Shown: positions 48,333 to 60,171 of the stretch, one piece after another | How the letters are laid out: each line of letters begins with the position of its first letter | How positions within the stretch are numbered: position 1 is the first letter of the stretch | From: Lamellibrachia columna | Taxonomy: Eukaryota; Annelida; Polychaeta; Sabellida; Siboglinidae | Direction of reading: 5' to 3' | Length of the DNA: 64,000 nt | Assembly (NCBI GenBank): GCA_963662155.1 | Contig: OY759267.1 | Span: forward strand, 35,754,976 to 35,818,975 | Position numbers and translations under genes: made by a program | The notes under the pieces: generated by a model | What the model saw: the letters and a program-made list of their open reading frames with translations, nothing else | What the model was told of the DNA's origin: nothing | Database searches by the model: none

Positions 48333-48943
48333 GTTACTGGAGCATCTTCAGGTAATCCTCGTAGCGTATTAATTGTCTTCATGTGGTCACGCCTTTTCGC
48401 CAAGTCTGCCAAAGTCATAGTTGCTGTCGCATTGTCAACTTTGTTTGCAGTCCGTTGCATGCTACTTCGGTACGGTGGTGGTACATCTAAGCTAGCAATT
48501 ATCACACATGCACTGTAAATCTAGGAACAGCACACAATTAACTGTCAATAAGGGACGCATGCTCTGCAATGCACTCGTTATACATCTGTGTTGTTTTGTC
48601 TCTATGCATAATACGCATTTCTAATTGTGAGTCATCTTTCTTCAGGTATGTCGTTGTCAAGTCATCAGCAACACGTTTCTTCGGTCTCATGAGTTTGGCG
48701 CCAACCGATTTGCTCTCAGCATCTGGGATTTCGATGAGTCCACCTGGTGTAACTTTGGCGACTCTTGTGAATTCGGCTTGCGTGAGTCTTGGCATCCACA
48801 TGCTTGGTGTGGAATTGTCTGCTACGTCTTTCTTGGACGTGTGCACAGTGTGCCCTTTCTGAAAGCCACATCTCCTCACATTTTTGGCTATTCGGAACTT
48901 CACTTTTCTTCTCCATGCTGATATCTGTATCAGAGTCAAACAC
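48333..48943 (-). pseudogene. Mutator-like transposase relic, copy 2
   Basis: Identical reading to copy 1 up to APVT, where the duplication ends and unrelated sequence follows. The breakpoint therefore cut the relic in one copy. Confidence 0.5.
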
Positions 48944-49907
48944 TTTTACTATGTTTTGAATGTTTAAATGTTTTTCTTCGATTTGGTATAACTTTCGTGC
49001 CGGTTTGTGAGATGTCGGAAATTAATTAGGGCACGGACCACAGTCAGAATCCATCCACCATTACATACATAAAGAATCCCAAGGAAAAAATTAATTGTGC
49101 AGATAGGGTTTATTTGTGAGAGCAGAAATTGTGTGGATGAGGGAGTGGAAGTGATGTTCTTGTGCACAGTAGCATATAAGCTTTGAAATGATGCCATTTG
49201 TCAGTAGGTATGCCAGTTGCGTAAGGACACAGTGGCTGTTAGGCAGGATGTACTCATATTTGGGAAACCGGAGAATTTCATGGCAGAAATGCAGGGGCCT
49301 CATGCTTTGAAGCAATTTATGCGAAAAGGAGGTATGTCATTTTCACGAATTTCACACACCAGGTGTCTTAGTGGGTCTGTAATTTTCTGTGAATTTAAAA
49401 AAAAATTGTAGGATAAATTTTCAATGTAGACGCAAGAACGTTATAATGGTCGTCTATGGGAAAAGTGACCGTGGTCCGTGCCAATGTCCGACAACTCTGA
49501 AGGGGTAAGACCACTATAGACCTTCCAGTTTATTGTTTCACACGAAAATATAGTGTATTAAATTGTGATATTTGAATTTAAATAATCTGTATGATGTGAC
49601 ATCAGTGCAATTGAACAGGCATGTTCACAAGTTTGTTTGTAGAAGCTATTGGCTTTGAAAAGGTGCATTTTTTAGAGTGTAACAGGCGGAGGGATTCATT
49701 TGAATTTTTCTTCTGTGCACCACGTGGGCGCATGAATGCATGGCTATGTTTGTTAAAATTGATGGGCATCGCACGTCGGGGCGTTTTAATAGAGCTGGAG
49801 GTATGCGGTTTTGACAAAACTTGGTCAGCATTTCAATGAGATGATGGCAGTTGCTGTAAAAAATAAGAATTTTTGATGGTTATGTTTTCTTATCAAACGA
49901 AACGTTA

Positions 49908-50785
49908 AGTTTCAGGCACGACTTTTCACACTTATACTGCATACACACAATACCTGTGGTGGGAAAAGCGCGTGTCACCTTCTCGTGGTTCCTACTGTGG
50001 ATCACGACAGCAAACTTTGCTGTCGTGTGAACTAAGAACAGCGCACACTGGTACTATCTTGTAAACTGTGGATATTGTGTTTGTTTGTTTTATACTGAAT
50101 GGCTTGGTGCTTGGTGAAGTCATATCGGTTGCTGACTCGAGACAGTAGGTGCACGGTTTTGTGTCCAAAGGGAAATGTGGTTGATACCAACTAAATATTC
50201 GACAGCCACATAATTCACACAGCTTGACGTCTAAAATGATGGTAATATCGAGCCTGATTGTTATGAAAGAAACACATATTTGGCTCGGTTGCATTATTGA
50301 CAGTTGCAGTCCGACCCATGTTTGCTGCTGTGACCGACTGTGCAGCAGGAACATCGTCATGTGTTCGGGATGGTCTACAACAACCTCCTTTGCTGTCTCT
50401 GGTATTTCAAGAGGTAACTCTGACAGCCTAAACGACGTTGGTTAGTGCAATAAGGTAATGAACATAACAATTTACATGCTTCCTGATATGCTGTCATTGA
50501 TATCTCACTTTTTCCACCATAAGAATGTAGAATATTATATTACATAACATAATAGCTATCACACGATCATGGGACCACTATCTGAATAAATGAATTAACA
50601 TGGACAGCACATGTTCTCGCAATTTTAATTCCACATATCCAAATTTGCTTCTTTCATAATTGTATACCTTGTGCAGATGTATATTGGGATATTAGAGCCG
50701 TTTTTGCAAATACCTGTCTTAAGAATTTACTTTGTTGTGTTTGACGTGTTATGTCATAAACTGTTGAAGAATAACAGCAGATTAT
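49908..50785 (+). repeat. Dispersed repeat R, copy 3 (truncated)
   Basis: As 40571-41480, but with ~47 bp missing near 50516 and cut off at 50785 by a TATATACATA simple repeat. Confidence 0.8.
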
Positions 50786-50912
50786 ATATATACATATATG
50801 AACACATTGATCAACATAGTGGGTGTGTATAATAGTGATACATGCATGCATGCATGCATGCTAACATACATGCATACATACATACATACATACATACATA
50901 CATACATACAAA
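50786..50912 (+). repeat. (CATG)n/(CATA)n microsatellite
   Basis: CATGCATGCATGCATGC at about 50842-50858 and (CATA)n at about 50869-50910, directly at the end of duplication B copy 2. Confidence 0.9.
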
Positions 50913-51469
50913 TACTTTATCATTTCCAAAATGAGCAAATGTTGGGTTTCAATTCAACCAACTCATATGACAACAGGTCATAATACTATAATTATTAGCA
51001 ATTACGTCCACAAGATTTCTGTACTCTTGTCACTACAATGGTCTTTGTGCTCGGACAGGAGGTATTCTTTTATCCTTTTTTGTTGTCCGCAGTAGAAGAT
51101 GTTGCTCTTGACTGACGCTGGCAACGTAGATCAACCTGAATATTACATAATACAAATGTTTACTTCAGACTAGTTACAACATAACACATCTTTACATTGG
51201 GTCTCATACTATCATCCTCAGGTAACAAGGGCTTTAAAGCTCTATGCAACTGTGAACAAAATCACATGTAAGGAACACATTTCCCATATTAAAATGCACA
51301 TTTATGTAGGCACTGCAAGTTGCCAACTGATGGCTATATATGGTATAGTATAATCCCATACAACTTGACACAACACATGCTACACATCTGTATTTAAACT
51401 GAACCATGGACTAGTTTCTGAGAATCAAATAAATCTATTAACACATGTTGCAATATTATAGTTATGCAA

Positions 51470-51730
51470 ATTCAGTGGGGTGGTTACTGCCTTAGATGGG
51501 GTGGTTATTGCCTTAGATGGGTTGGTTACTGTCTTAGATGGGGTAGTCACTGCCTAAGATGAGGTAGTCATTGCCTTAGGTGGGGTGGTGACTGCCTTAG
51601 ATGGGGTGGTTACTGCCTTAGATGGGGTGGTCACTGCCTTAGATGGGGTGGTCACTGCCTTAGATGGGGTGGTCTCTGCCTTAGATGGGGTGGTCACTGC
51701 CTTAGGTGGGGGTGGTCACTGCCTTATTGA
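51470..51730 (+). repeat. 21-bp minisatellite
   Basis: About twelve units of TGGTCACTGCCTTAGATGGGG. No supported ORF. Confidence 0.9.
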
Positions 51731-52448
51731 CCATGTACTAAATCAGAGAGGTGGTCACTAAATGATGTACCTTGTACTAAGGTTGGTGGACTGCCACTAA
51801 CTTACCGACTTGGGCTGGACTCAATTACAATTGTCAAATACAAAGCATTACACACAAGTTATATTACAATTGCAAAACTTAAAAAAATTCACTAGAATGC
51901 TTCTTACTTATTTAATATATTCGCTCGAGGTAGAGCATAGGGCCAGAATGCTTCAAAAAGGGTTAATTGCAATAGTTCTTTGGTTGAGTATAACTATACT
52001 CCTTTATAAAAATACTTGCTCATCTTAGTCAGTGTTTTGGCTGAATTCATCCATTCTTGCTGCCAGGAATGGTTTCAATTACAATGATCAATTTAAAATA
52101 AAAACATTAAAATTATGCAATTTCAATAGCTGGTACATGTGTACTTGGAAAGGCATGATTTTGATTGCTAGAAGACAGGCGTGTATAAAAACATTGATCG
52201 TGGGATCAGTTGCCGATGGAAGTACAACACGTAATTTTATACTTTAAATTAGAGAGTCTGAACAATGACGTATCCATGACAACAACAACAATGATGCATC
52301 CATGGCAACAACGAGTATGTAAATTGTTAAAGAATTACTGTTTCAGGAAAGAATACAGCATATCAACAATAATGCTTACTTATATTAATATAAATCATAA
52401 TGCTACCACCAGAATGCAAAAATCGGCTGATCTGATGTTTTAATAAGT

Positions 52449-52600
52449 TTGAGCATGATTGAGCATGTATTGGTCTAGATACGTGATTGAGCATGTGTTG
52501 GCCTAGATACATGATTGAGCATGTGTTGGCCTAGATACATGATTGAGCATGTGTTGGCCTAGATACATGATTGAGCATGTGTTGGCCTAGATACGTGACT
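52449..52600 (+). repeat. 28-bp minisatellite
   Basis: Five units of GAGCATGTGTTGGCCTAGAT plus ACATGATT. The copy-B counterpart at 55508-55545 has a single unit, so expansion followed the local duplication. Confidence 0.85.
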
Positions 52601-52720
52601 GTTTCAGTGCACAGCATGTGTTGTACTTATGTTCACAATCTCATGATTTTGCCTTTTTATTACACTCCAGAAGCGCCACATGTTATATCGCGTAGCCTCT
52701 ATTAGAACCATATTACTTAC

Positions 52721-52865
52721 CTGGTGCCAAGGTTGCTGGGGCAGCCACTGCGTTGCTGGTGCTGATTTTGTGAGCATATTTAACGAGTTCCTCTGAAGAC
52801 GTCCGCTGTTCATTCAAATGCTTGATCAACTCCAGTTTCTGTTTAGCCTGGTAAATGACAATAGC
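52721..52865 (-). CDS. MED4: Mediator subunit 4 exon, copy A
   Basis: Minus-strand exon ending at a consensus donor (CACCAG|GTAAGTAAT). The peptide IVIYQAKQKLELIKHLNEQR continues TSSEELVKYAHKISTSNAVA and APATLAPG. It matches the well-conserved middle of MED4 (YQAKQKL...ISSEE.IKYAH.ISASNAV.AP..W.PG), a Mediator middle-module protein linking activators to RNA polymerase II. The 5' boundary is unclear: either CCAG before GCTAAACAG (52847), or further upstream, where copy B has AG but this copy has GG. The expected next exon (DPRRPYPTD) was not found downstream. It is probably functional or recently so, but Trp to Leu near the end is unusual. Confidence 0.75.
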
Positions 52866-53227
52866 CCGCAAACAGTATAAACTTTGAAAGAGAGTAAACA
52901 ACATGTCGGACATGCAATTTTTGGAATTAAAAAAGGTAAAGGTATGTTCTTATGTAGCCTGGTATCTAGTCCTTGGGACTGGTAAAAACACTTTACTCTG
53001 TTCATTCGAGCACGATTTCTCTGGGAAGCATTCAGCCACTCTGCAATTACTAACAGTTTGCAGGCATTAAGGTCCCTCCTCAATTTGATTATCTAATATC
53101 CAAAACAACAAGCTGCACTTTTGTTGAGATTTGTTACATAGTTTTGTGTGTGAAATCAACGGACAAACTATTAAATTATTTTTCACTGGATACGGTAAAA
53201 ATTGGTGGAAAAAGTTATCTGGCCCTA

Positions 53228-53440
53228 TATACTATAACATCAAACTAAATACTATGACATCAGGCTATATACTATGACATCAGGCTATTATACTATGGCA
53301 TCAGGCTATACACTATAGCATCAAGCTATATACTATAACATCAGGCTATATACAATAACATCAGGCTATATACTTTATCATCAGGTTATATACTTTAACA
53401 TCAGGCTATATACTGTTACTTCAGCCTATATACTATAAGG
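53228..53440 (+). repeat. 20-bp minisatellite
   Basis: Units of ACTATGACATCAGGCTATAT and variants, about ten copies. The duplicated segment has a shorter version at 56125-56235. Confidence 0.85.
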
Positions 53441-53444
53441 GAGT

Positions 53445-54345
53445 TTTGTCCAGCCCGGTGGTTTAACCCAGGTTAAACCTGCATTTTACTAGTTTAACCA
53501 GGGTTAAACCTGGGTTAAATTGGGCTTTACTTTTAGAACTGAGGATGATATTAGTGGGGAGACATTCTCAATATTAATACAGGTGGCATGTGGATTAATG
53601 ATGGTTTAACATTGGTGTCATATTATTGATGCAATAAAAGATGAAAATTGCTCTTTAAATAAATCTGTCAATGTGTCTACCTATCACTGTACGATATTGT
53701 GTGTTCTGTTATTGATTGAAACAACTTTTCTGCACATTGAATGCATAGAAGCTACACAGATTTCCCTTCAGTTGGTGGTATTTTCCCTAGCCAGAAACCT
53801 CAAGTTAATATCCACCTTATGGAAACAGCTTGTACTAGTTTCCAGTTCAGAACATAATTCTTGTATATGCTTAAACCAGGTCAGGAAGTCCATAATAAAA
53901 GGGACTTTTATCAGTTAGCCATAACCATAAAATGCCTTTGTTGACCTCACAATGGACAGTGCCATGAATTGCAAGCTGAGTCTTCTGAAAAAGAAGTGTA
54001 GTGATTCAAGCCAGGCAACCAGTATAGTCTGGTGTCAGCTTGCAGAGGGAATATTGAGCCTTGGAGACTGACAGGTGGTAATCCACTCTCTCAGCAAGCA
54101 GCACTTGTGTTCACTGCCAACAACTGGATTCACCCTCTAACCCCTAAAGTTAAAACAATCATTAGAGCCACCACCAATTCATGGTCAAGTCATTTAGCTC
54201 AACTCACCAACTAAGACCAGATTTATTCTTTCATACTGTGATAAAATATGCCTGGAAAATAGTTTAACCCGGGTTTAACCCAGTTTAACCCAAAATGGAG
54301 GTTTCGACCAACCCAGGTTAAACCTAGGTTAAACCCGGGGAACGG
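53445..54345. mobile_element. ~0.9 kb TIR element with GGTTTAACC palindromes
   Basis: Left end has GCCCGGTGGTTTAACCCAGG and GGGTTAAACCTGGGTTAAAT; the right end, reverse-complemented, has CCCCGGGTTTAACCTAGGTT and GGGTTAAACTGGGTTAAACC in the same order. The inverted repeats are about 75-90 bp and are themselves built from GGTTTAACC/GGTTAAACC palindromes. The equivalent place in copy B (about 56235-56265) lacks the element, so it inserted into the MED4 intron after the duplication. No target duplication was resolved; the interior has no recognised transposase. Confidence 0.6.
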
Positions 54346-54531
54346 GTTTTATTTTGAGGATATTAACAAAAATATTTTATTAAACTGACTGCACATAACT
54401 AAACTGTCACACACTATTAATTTAAACATTATTGAACCTGATTCAAAGTGAAATTTGTAATTGTAGCAGTTTTCATGATGCTGTGTTACTGAACACCCCT
54501 CCTGACACGGGGGGGGTGGCTGTAAACTTAC

Positions 54532-54612
54532 CAGGAGGTCCTCTGCATCTTTCAGGTTGTAGAAGTTGGATGTCTCTGTCTGTCGCAATCTGTTGCTGGG
54601 CTGTCATGGAAA
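54532..54612 (-). CDS. MED4: Mediator subunit 4 upstream exon, copy A, apparent 1-nt frame slip
   Basis: Acceptor (CACCATGACAACAG) and donor (CTCCTG|GTAAGTTTA) bound 81 bp. One frame gives QQQIATDRDIQLLQ, matching the MED4 coiled coil (R DSDIQQLQ). The frame one base over gives LKDAEDLL, matching the continuation (LKEAEQIL). A single extra nucleotide near the CAACCTGAAA stretch would explain this, so it is either a sequencing error or an inactivating indel. It lies upstream of the 52721 exon in gene order. Confidence 0.6.
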
Positions 54613-54923
54613 CTGTTGTCATGGTGACATCGTTAAGAAAATAAAGTTGTGCTTAACCAAATGTGTAGACGAAGTCAAGACATAAGGATACTGCCAAACA
54701 TGTATTTATAATTGACATTAAATTACTGGTCAATGTAGTTGTTAAACCCTGACAGTCTGTCAGTTCCGGCCAAGCTTAAGACACCTATCAGCAGCTCACC
54801 AGTGTATCCAGCCCTTGACTAAGGGAAACCCTCTTCCGCCTACACCACTGCCTGTCGGCAACTTCACTGTTTTTCTCTCTGTCTACAACTATATAACATC
54901 CAAGCCTGGCTGACCAAACACAC

Positions 54924-55262
54924 TGACACCCGAGCACTGACACACTAGCACTGACACCCCAGGACTGACACCCAAGGACTGACACTCCAGGACTGACACC
55001 CCAGCACTGACACCCCAGGACTGACACCCCAGCTCTGACACCCGAGCACTGACACCCCAGCACTGACACCCCAGCACTGACACCCCAGCACTGACACCCC
55101 AGCACTGACACCCTAGCACTGACACCCCAGGACTGACACCCCAGCACTGACACCCCAGCACAGACACCCCAGCACTGACACCCCAGGACTGACACCCCAG
55201 CACTGACACCCCAGCACAGACACCCCAGGACTGACACCCCAGCACAGACACCCCAGCACTGC
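54924..55262 (+). repeat. 14-bp minisatellite
   Basis: About 24 units of CACTGACACCCCAG. Minus-strand frames of Gly/Val/Ser/Cys/Trp repeats are array artefacts. Confidence 0.95.
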
Positions 55263-55474
55263 CACTGGCAGGATACTTAAAACATGTAGTTAGATATAAG
55301 AAGTACAACTTATATCAAACTGATGACATAATTATATAATAAAACTGATGAAAGAGAGAAGTACAAAGGGTATACCCGCCCAGTTTTAGCTTACAACATC
55401 CTGGATATTAATTCAATGCTTTATCACTCCATGCAGTATACATATTTTTACATGGATAGTTGCTCAACAAAGTG

Positions 55475-56520
55475 GGCTGATCTGACGTTTCAATAACTTT
55501 GAACGCGATTGAGCATGAGTTGGTCTAGATACACGATTGTTTCAGTGCACAGTAATAGTCATGAATTACATGTTGTACCTACGTTGACTACCTCATGTGA
55601 TTTCACCTTTATACCACACATGCCTACAGGCACAACGGGTTATTTTGGGTAGGCTCTATTTAAACCCTATCACATACCTGGTGCCCAGGTCGCTGAGCCA
55701 GCCACTGCATTGCTGGCGCTGATTTTGTGAGCATATTTAATGAGTTCCTCTGAAGACGTTCCTCTCTAGTCTTTCGAATGCATGACTGACTTCAGTTTCT
55801 GTTTAGCCTGGTAAATGGCGACAGCTTACAAACAGCATGAACTGTGAAAGAAAGAGTAAACAGAATGTCGGACATGTAATTTTTTTAATTAAAAAGGTAA
55901 AGGTAAGTTCTTATATAGCGTGGTATTTGGTCCTTGGGACTGCTAAAACACTTCACCCCTTCCAGACCTGTTCATTTGAACGCCATCTCAATTTCTTTGG
56001 GAAGCATGCTGCAATTAATAGCAGTTTGAAGGCATTAAGGTCCCTCTTCAAATTGAGTGTTTTGTTTGTCTCGTTTCAGATTAATTTGGCAAACAATATA
56101 CCCCATCTAGTATCCAATATGACAAGCTATATACAATAACATGAGGCTAAATACTATAACATGAGGCTAACTACTATAACATCAGACTATATACTACAAA
56201 ATCAGGCTATATATTATAACTTCAGACTATTCACACTTTGTGAGTTATACTAAAGTTAATTATTTTGAAAATTATAAAAAAATATGCCCTCTTTTATTAA
56301 ATCAACTGCACGTAACTTAAACTTTCACACTATTCATTTGAATTTCAATGAACCTGATTCAAAGTGAAGCGCCTTAATTTTAATTAAGTTTTTATGATGC
56401 TGTGTAACTGAACCCACCTCTGACACAGGGTGGGGTTGGCTGTACACTTAGGAGACATGGGGGGAGGCGGTGGCTGTAAACTTACCAGGAGGTAAGCATA
56501 GAGCACAGACATCATGATCT
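55475..56520. repeat. Tandem duplicate of the MED4 region, copy B
   Basis: Diverged copy of about 52430-54535: GGGCTGATCTGACGTTTCAA (55475), the MED4-like exon, the GTAAAGGTA...CCTTGGGACTG block, the ATCAGGCTATATA minisatellite and the CTTACCAGGAGGT donor region, in the same order. It lacks the TIR element and most of the upstream exon. Confidence 0.75.
55678..55807 (-). pseudogene. MED4: Mediator subunit 4 exon, copy B, with stop
   Basis: 130 bp on the minus strand: AKQKLKSVMHSKD, TAG, RGTSSEELIKYAHKISASNA, VAGSATWAPG, then donor CAG|GTATGTG. Apart from the stop it is closer to the usual MED4 sequence (KLKS, ISASNAV, W.PG) than copy A. An AAG acceptor giving CTGTCGCCATTTACCAG in the MED4 frame (AVAIYQ) sits at about 55825. 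The stop and loss of the preceding exon make it a pseudogene, or a haplotype artefact. Confidence 0.7.
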
Positions 56521-56522
56521 CA

Positions 56523-57060
56523 CTGCAAGGTGAAACATTTAATTATTAGACATGACTTGACTCATCATATCTTATGCGGTTATATACCAAACAGCCCGGC
56601 CTGTGGGATACTCTGATATCTGATGCTCTAATATAACTATTTAAAACATATTTTACATATAGTTGATATCATAACTAATGCATCTTAAACATTTTTTTTA
56701 CATAAATATTCTATGTAAATTGTACATATAGTTAAATAGGCTGAATGTAGTGATTTGAATTCAGTAGATGTGTACACAACCAGTAGTGTTTGTATGCACA
56801 CTGCAAACACCAGCAGTAGTTGAACCTGCCACACACAACACTGTAACATGTCTACAAATCAATGATCAGTTCGGCAAAACATTTACACAAACACTCAAAT
56901 GTTTACATTACATTTATCCCGTGTGGGATATTTATGTCCCCCCTGGCATAGACACCATGTAGAACCGACCAACGGCTTTTGGTAGCAATTGGATTCAAAC
57001 CCTGTCATCTCAATTAACAGTCTGGCTTCTGACCGCCCAGTCACAGGGTCTCCAAGTCAC
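56523..57060. other. Unassigned, with a weak tRNA-like SINE remnant on minus strand
   Basis: GGATTCAAACC at about 56990 is the complement of a B box (GGTTTGAATCC), with GACTGGGCGGTCAGAAGCCA as a possible A-box side at about 57024-57043. The spacing is plausible but no core domain follows. Confidence 0.25.
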
Positions 57061-57237
57061 TGGCGTATCTAGGATCTCACAAAGGGGGGCCAAGTTTAGT
57101 CACCCATAAGTTCCTGTGCTACCATGTAGTGGCGCAAAAGGTTAGGTTACATAAAAAAAATCTAAACTTTAAGCCACAGGGAGATTTGACCCAATGACCC
57201 CAAAATACACTTCTAGGGGTACCTATATTTTCACTCT

Positions 57238-58990
57238 CAGGTGCAGCTCCAATAGGATCTTGAGATTAGACAGTGTCAGCTCCAACAGGATCTTGAGATT
57301 AGACAGTGTCAGCTCCAATAGGATCTTGAGATTAAACAGTGTCAGCTCCAACAGGATCTTGAGATTAGACAGTGTCAGCTCCAACAGGGTCTTGAGATTA
57401 GACAGTGTCAGCTCCAATAGGATCTTGAGATTAGACAGTCTCAATTCCAACAGGGTCTTGAGATTAGACAGTGTCAGCTCCAACAGGATCTTGAGATTAG
57501 ACAGTGTCAGTTCCAACAGGGTCTTGAGATTAGACAGTGTCAGCTCCAACAGGGTCTTGAGATTAGACAGTGTCAGCTCCAATAGGATCTTGAGATTAGA
57601 CAGTGTCAATTCCAACAGGGTCTTGAGATTAGACAGTGTCAGCTCCAACAGGATCTTGAGATTAGACAGTGTCAGTTCCAACAGGGTCTTGAGATTAGAC
57701 AGTGTCAGCTCCAATAGGATCTTGAGATTAGACAGTGTCAGTTCCAACAGGGTCTTGAGATTAGACAGTGTCAGCTCCAACAGGGTCTCGAGATTAGACA
57801 GTGTCAGCTCCAATAGGATCTTGAGATTAGACAGTGTCAGTTCCAACAGGATCTTGAGATTAGACAGTGTCAGTTCCAACAAGGTCTTGAGATTAGCAGT
57901 GTCAGCTCCAATATTATCTTGAGATTAGACAGTGTCAGTTCCAACAGGGTCTTGAGATTAGACAGTGTCAGTTCCAACAGGGTCTTGAGATTAGACAGTG
58001 TCAGCTCCAACAGGGTCTTGAGATTAGACAGTGTCAGTTCCAACAAGGTCTTGAGATTAGACCGTGTCAGCTCCAACAGAGTCTTGAGGTTACACAGTGT
58101 CAGCTCCAACAGGATCTTGAGGTTAAACAGTGTCAGCCCCAATAGAGTCTTGAGATTAGACAGTGTCAGCTCCAACAGGATTTTGGAATTAGACAGTGTC
58201 AGCTCCAACAGGGTCTTGAGATTAGACAGTGTCAGCTCCAACAGGGTCTTGAGATTAGACAGTGTCAGCTACAACAGGGTCTTGATATTAGACAGTGTCA
58301 GCTCTAACAGGATCTTGAGATTAGACAGTGTCAGCTCCAACAGGATCTTGAGATTAGGCAGTGTCAGCTCCAACACGGTCTTGAGATTAGATAGTGTCAG
58401 CTCCAACACGGTCTTAAGATCAGGCAGTGTGACACAGCCTAATCTCAAGACCCAGTGTCAGCTCCAACAGGATCTTGAGATTAGACAGTGTTAGCTCCAA
58501 CAGGATCTTGAGATTAGACAGTGTTAGCTCCAACAGGGTCTTGAGATTAGATAGTGTCAGCTCCAACACGGTCTTAAGATCAGGCAGTGTGACACAGCCT
58601 AATCTCAAGACCCAGTGTCAGCTCCAACAGGATCTTGAGATTAGACAGTGTTAGCTCCAACAGGGTCTTGAGATCAGGCAGTGTGACACAGCCTAATCTC
58701 AAGACCCAGTGTCAGCTCCAACAGGATCTTGAGATGAGACAGTGTTAGCTCCAACAGGATCTTGAGATCAGGCAGTGTGACACAGCCTAATCTCAAGAAT
58801 CAGTGTCAGTTCCAACAGGATCTTGAGATTAGACAGTGTCAGCTCCAACAGGATCTTGAGATTAGGCAGTGTCGTCAGCTCCAACAGGATCTTGATATCA
58901 GACAGTGTTAGCTCCAACAGGGTCTTGAAATCAGGCAGTGTGATACAGCCTAATCTCAAGACCTAGTGTCAGCTCCAACAGGATCTAGAG
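57238..58990 (+). repeat. 33-bp minisatellite with inverted blocks
   Basis: About fifty units of CAGCTCCAACAGGATCTTGA plus GATTAGACAGTGT. The period of 11 codons keeps frames open on both strands (plus: SSNRILRLDSV; minus: LELTLSNLKIL) for hundreds of codons. From 58425 a higher-order pattern appears: GGCAGTGTGACACAGCCTAA then TCTCAAGACCCAGTGTC. Here CTAATCTCAAGA is the inverse of TCTTGAGATTAG, repeated about five times (near 58440, 58600, 58690, 58790 and 58950). Confidence 0.95.
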
Positions 58991-58997
58991 ATTAGAT

Positions 58998-60118
58998 GTA
59001 CATCCAGCTCTAACCAGCGTAGACCAAACTAACAAATATACTCCCAGCTCTAACCAATGTACACCCAGCTGTAACCAACGTACACCAAGCTGTAACCAGT
59101 GTACACCAAGCTGTAACAAATGTACACCCAGCTCTAACCAATGTACACCCAGATGTAACCAATGTACACCAAGCTGTAACAAATGTACACCAAGCTGTAA
59201 CCAATGTACACCAAGTTCTATCCAATGTACACTAAGCTGTATCCAATGTACACCAAGCTCTAAACAATATACACCAAGCTCTAATCAATGTACACCAAGC
59301 TCTAAACGATGTACACCAGCTGTAACCAATGTACACCAAACTGCAACCAATGTTCATCCAACTGTAACCAATGTACACCAAGTTCTATCCAATGTACACC
59401 AAGCTCTAAACAATGTACACCAAGCTCTAAACAATGTACATCAAGCTGTAACCAATGTACACAAAGCTGTAACCAATGTACACCCAACTCTAACCAATGT
59501 ACACCAAGTTATATCCAATGTACACTAAGCTGTATCCAATGTACACCAAGCTCTAAACAATATACACCAAGTTCTAACCAATGTACATCAAGCTCTAAAC
59601 AATGTACACCAGCTGTAACCAATGTACACCAAACTGCAACCAATGTACACCCAACTGTAACCAATGTACATCAAGTTCTATCCAATGTACACCAAGCTCT
59701 ATCCAATGTACACCAAGCTCTAAACAATGTACACCAAGCTCTAAACAATGTACACCCAGCTGTAACCAAGGTACACCAAGCTGTAACCAATGTACACCCA
59801 ACTCTAACCAATGTACACCTAGTTCTATCCAATGTACACCAAGCTCTATCCAATGTACACCAAGCTCTAAACAATGAACATCAAGCTGTAACCAACGTAC
59901 ACCCAGCTGTAACCAATGTACACCAAGTTGTAACCAATGTACACCCAGCTGTAACCAATGTACACCAAGCTGTAACCAATGTACACCCAGCTCTAAACAA
60001 TGCACACCAAACTGTAATCAATGTACACCCAACTCTAACCAATGTACACCAAGTTCTATCCAATGTACACCAAGATCTATCCAATGTACACCAAGCTCTA
60101 ACTAATGTACAAGCTCTA
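58998..60118 (+). repeat. 21-bp minisatellite with 293-bp higher-order repeat
   Basis: About fifty-three units of ACCAATGTACACCAAGCTGTA and variants (CTCTAAAC, TTCTATCC). CACCAGCTGTAACCAATG occurs at 59314 and again at 59607, with neighbouring variants in the same order. That is a 293-bp higher-order repeat (14 units less one base). Open frames on both strands (plus Cys/Asn/Gln/Pro-rich) follow from the 21-bp period. Confidence 0.95.
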
Positions 60119-60171
60119 AACAATGCTGATCAAACAAATATTAACACCATTTTATGTTCTGTGACGGATAC

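Larger units (their letters stand above)
48333..50785. repeat. Segmental duplication B, copy 2
   Basis: Near-identical to 38996-41480; a few substitutions (for example GTGACATTAG/GTGACATCAG and CGCATGTCGG/CGCACGTCGG). Its left flank is different sequence, but an extra piece of the same segment (equivalent to about 40147-40228) lies 250 bp upstream at 48003-48085. Confidence 0.9.

Noticed and set aside
54788..55308. Gly/Val/Ser/Cys/Trp repeat protein on minus strand
   Set aside because: It is the 14-bp array read in rotating frames; the peptide period reflects 3 x 14 bp.
57194..58494. Plus- and minus-strand frames of over 200 codons in the 33-bp array as genes
   Set aside because: A repeat period divisible by three keeps every frame without a stop open; both strands are equally open, and the frame ends when the array becomes irregular.
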